From assembly GCA_034620365.1 (NCBI GenBank), contig JAQGEQ010000251.1, positions 62,001 to 126,000 on the forward strand: a DNA stretch of 64,000 bases, in the 5' to 3' direction. The translations under genes and the position numbers were made by a program. This DNA is from Pegea sp. RAD2-039. Its lineage: Eukaryota; Chordata; Thaliacea; Salpida; Salpidae. A model generated the notes under the pieces. It made no database searches and had not been told where the DNA came from. It was given only the letters and a program-made list of their open reading frames with translations. Numbering within the stretch: position 1 is the stretch's first letter; each line of letters starts with the position of its first letter. Shown piece by piece: positions 60,881 through 64,000 of the stretch.

Positions 60881-62929
60881 TTAACTTGCTTTGTTGTTTT
60901 GAGAAGGGTCTGGGTTGTAAGTTTGAGTACAGCGTTCAATAAACTGAAAACATTTAGATTGATAAACTCCAGAAAATTTAAGGTAATGAGAAACGTGAGC
61001 CGATGTTTTAAAGTCATATTTTGAAACTGACGATTTGAAGGCCAGCCGGGAATTGTACATCTCTAAAATGTCTTCGGAATCTACAATCTGATCTTCAGTT
61101 GAATATAGAAAAAGATGAGACCAACAGTGATCTTCTGATTGCTTCATATGCTTTAAAATAAACATTTTGTTTAAAAAATTGAAATAAATTGAAGGATCTG
61201 TTAGTAGCATTTTATTTGCAAATACAACAAAATATGATATTTTTATAATTCGGTTATATTCTTGAAGTGATTTAAATATCTCAGTTAATGTTACAATAAA
61301 AAAATACGTTAAAAAATAGAAATCAAACGAATAAAAAAGAGTCCAAGAAAAATCAGATTAAAAACTAAATTTTAGTAAAAGCTTGTTGAAAAAGTTGTCT
61401 TAGTTTTTATATATCATTAAAAACTGTCGATAAAGAGAAAAGACTCATTTAGTAAATTAAGTCTTTCGAAACAATTAGAAAGGGAATAAAGAATTACGAA
61501 CAATAAGTATACAGCTCTATTATTACAAAAATCTGAACAATATTTAAGACTATTAACAAAAGAAGAAAATAATAAATAGAAAAAGCTCACTAAATACCAT
61601 CTTACAAATAAAATAAATTAGCTAAGCATTAAATTTGTCAAAAATAGGTTTAAGATACATAACAATAATTACCTCATATAAATTTTGTTTTCGACTAAGA
61701 CCAGAAATTCTCTTGATTGTTAAGATAAAAAACGAAAATGACAACATCAAAAAGGCTAAGAAAGCTAGAAATTTATTGGGGAAGACACCTGGTGAGAGTA
61801 TAGCACGGGTAGTTGGTAGAAGCCTGAGCTTTGCTGGAGAACTATCCAGTATAACTCCAAGCATATTAATATTTGAAGTCTAACAAAGCAATAAAACTTT
61901 TCATTAAAACTATATTTGATAAGCTTGTATACTTTTATAACTTACAACAAACTGATCTGCTAGATAGCTATAGATGAAGTATCCTCCATTACTGAAACTA
62001 TGAACAACTATTGGATGTTGTTTAAGTTCATAGTCATCCAGAAGAGATGTTAATTTTTTTGCAGTTTCTCGATGGACTTTTGAATCTGAAGGATCTAAAA
62101 AGATTAAAACCTTTTTTCAATCATTAATTTAATATTTTGATAACTTGTTTAGATAATACAAAGTTTTGATGGTCACAAATAAAACTAGAGTTGAACATAC
62201 AAAACTCATTTATAACTTTACTTATTAATATTTTAATCACTAATGAATAAGATTTTATGAGTAAGAACCTTCTGAAAAAAGGTGATGAACTGGGTGAATG
62301 TATCTAATAGTGATACAACCTTCATTTTCATACATTTTACTATACTTTGCCAGGGTTTTGTCTTTACAACCTAACCAACCAAGTAAAAAAACCACTGGTT
62401 CATGATCTGTATTTGCTACAAATGTAAAAAAAAATATAAGTCTTTAAGAATATATATTGACAAACTTTAGAGAAATATAAGCTATTGCAAACTGTAAATA
62501 AATGTTTAAATTATATGAAGAAAACTGAATCATTAGTTAGTAATATGTCACTTACAGTTGAGCTGTCTAATATAGTTAGTATATGTTATATTTAGTTTGT
62601 TTTATTTCTTTCATAACCATAAACTAACATTGTTTTCTTATTAACATTTTTAAGGTTTTGTAGGTTGCATTTACAATTAAGTTTATAAAATTGATTTAGA
62701 TTGCTTATACTCATTTAAATATTTTAATTAACATATTTATAAAAGTTCTAAAGCAAGAATAATTAAAATTAAACGGTTAGATAGCTATATAAAATATATG
62801 AAAAAACATTATAATGAAAATAGATTGAATAAACAAAAACTTACTATAAGTTGAAGTAGGGAAAGTTATATTATATTCTATATCATCTTCTTGATTTACT
62901 TTTTGCCTAAGTAAAGATAAACCACTCAT
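60881..62929 (-). CDS. TMEM53: Transmembrane protein 53 (DUF829 alpha/beta-hydrolase-like)
   Basis: A nuclear-envelope/ER membrane protein of the DUF829 family; in vertebrates it restrains SMAD signalling in bone cells. Five exons (62845-62929, 62269-62415, 61946-62094, 61673-61879, 60881-61150) join in phase to 285 residues, against 277 in human. Clear blocks are [37 protein letters not shown], a [15 protein letters not shown] nucleophile-elbow-like segment, VILDSSPAK, a hydrophobic span ([19 protein letters not shown]), [16 protein letters not shown] and [11 protein letters not shown]. The ATG at 62929 fits the family N terminus. The open frame extends further upstream only through a TTG. 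Confidence 0.93.
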
Positions 62930-64000
62930 AGTTAGAACAGATTTGATTGGCTTGAAACCAAGGTAATTAAAAGTTTTATAAGCAATAGAACAATTCAAAC
63001 AAATAAGATTTAACTAAAAATCAGACAATCAGTTTAATTAGGAAGTATAGATTAAGGTAAAGTTTATAATATTTATTTATAAAATATTTAAACTTGTTAA
63101 AGTAACAAACTATTTTTAATATCATAAAGCTTAAGAACATTATGAAAAAGAAAACTAAATAAGTTTTAAAAAATTTTGTAAATATTCAAAAACTTATAAT
63201 TTGCTTTAGTAAACAACAAAATTACTATTTAAATGTTTATTGATTAAAAAACATTTTTATAAATATACATTTTCTAGTCACAACGAAAAATTAAATCCTT
63301 AAATAGAATTTAAAAGCTAAAACTTTAAACTAAAAAAATAATTCTACTTTAAATGATGCATTTTAAATGTAAAAAAAACTAGATAAACGAAACAATTGAA
63401 TTATTGACATTGAAAAAGTATATTCATAAACTATTAACTCTTCTAATATTCTAAAAATGTGGGATTATTTTTATATGGTAAAACATAAACAATAATTAAA
63501 GTTAAAAACTCTTACTGATACTGAAACATACTTCACTAACTTCTAGGTTGGCGTCTTAAGAGTTGTTTACCTAATAATATTCTATGGTAAACGCAACTAA
63601 AATACATAAGATCACAAAGTTTTAGTAAACTTATTACTTAATTCAAATAAATAAAATTTACAGCTGCTGTTAAACAACTTAAGTAACTTATTTGATTTTA
63701 ATTTTCTTTGAAAAAGTCAGTAATAAAACATTTAAAATACTGTAGTTCTTACATCTGTATTAAAAAGACAAAATCAAGCAATATGAAATCGGACGAATGA
63801 AAATGTAGTTCTATCAATCTTAGTTAAAGAGAAAAATTTTAAATAGAAGATGATCAATATTTATTTCATAATAAGTCTGAAAAATTATAACATCAGTTGC
63901 TTTTTATAGCTATATAATAAAGTCTTAAATTGCCCTTTTCAATACATTCTAATATCTATAAAAATATAAAACATAACATATCATGATTAACTTTCATCTT
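62930..64000. other. AT-rich flank upstream of TMEM53
   Basis: No exon, RNA gene or repeat is recognised up to the right edge of the window. Confidence 0.6.

Noticed and set aside
1-64000. Endogenous viral or LTR elements
   Set aside because: I looked for LTR pairs, integrase, capsid and envelope signatures and saw none. The reverse-transcriptase pieces belong to non-LTR LINEs.

Overview
The window looks like nuclear DNA from an AT-rich invertebrate animal. The evidence is GT-AG introns (often only 50-100 bp), eukaryotic tRNA genes with internal promoter boxes, non-LTR retrotransposon fragments, and a gene set typical of Metazoa (CNOT1, MEIOB, SPATA17, NAGK, SSU72-like, EIF3A, CEBPZOS-like, a beta-1,4-galactosyltransferase, a sushi-fibrinogen membrane protein, TMEM53). 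The lineage cannot be fixed from the sequence alone. All product names rest on exon-by-exon reading against remembered family sequences; no database search was run.

Layout. 1-2757: a 20-bp tandem repeat that runs off the left edge. 3381-9264 (-): the N-terminal half of CNOT1; its last visible exon ends in a splice donor pointing into the array. 9.3-12.2 kb: AT-rich spacer. 12186-14934 (+): complete MEIOB in 11 exons. 15-17.8 kb: spacer with a tRNA-Ser-like SINE and one orphan exon-like block. 17784-18925 (+): SPATA17. 19826-22226 (-): NAGK. 22-28 kb: mostly non-coding, with a LINE tail and a MITE candidate. 28113-29044 (-): divergent SSU72-like phosphatase. 31037-37997 (-): EIF3A, whose introns carry two private repeat families. 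38957-39111 (+): tandem tRNA-Ile(AAT)/tRNA-Asp(GTC) followed at once by a LINE tail. 39.7-40.85 kb (-): a larger 5'-truncated LINE. 41167-41766 (-): intronless linker-histone/protamine-like gene. 42.5-42.9 kb (-): two unrecognised possible exons. 43328-43939 (-): CEBPZOS-like small protein. 44.87-45.2 kb (+): decayed LINE. 46144-51286 (-): 12-exon B4GALT with a long C-terminal extension. 53-54.4 kb: MITE and tRNA-Ser-like SINE. 55309-58086 (-): type II membrane sushi + fibrinogen-domain protein. 60881-62929 (-): TMEM53. The rest is AT-rich non-coding sequence.

Functionally this is an ordinary syntenic stretch of housekeeping and germline genes, not an operon. Three genes suggest germ-cell use (MEIOB for meiotic recombination, SPATA17 for the sperm axoneme, and the H1/protamine-like protein for sperm chromatin). 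Two genes act in mRNA metabolism or transcription (CNOT1, SSU72-like), one in translation initiation (EIF3A) and two in amino-sugar or glycan handling (NAGK, B4GALT).

The most unusual observations are: the 134-bp repeat found three times, apparently without a single difference, in three EIF3A introns, and a second 176-bp family in two more; the roughly 300-residue unrecognised C-terminal region spliced in phase to the B4GALT catalytic domain; the huge minisatellite probably lying inside a CNOT1 intron; and the protamine-like H1 relative.
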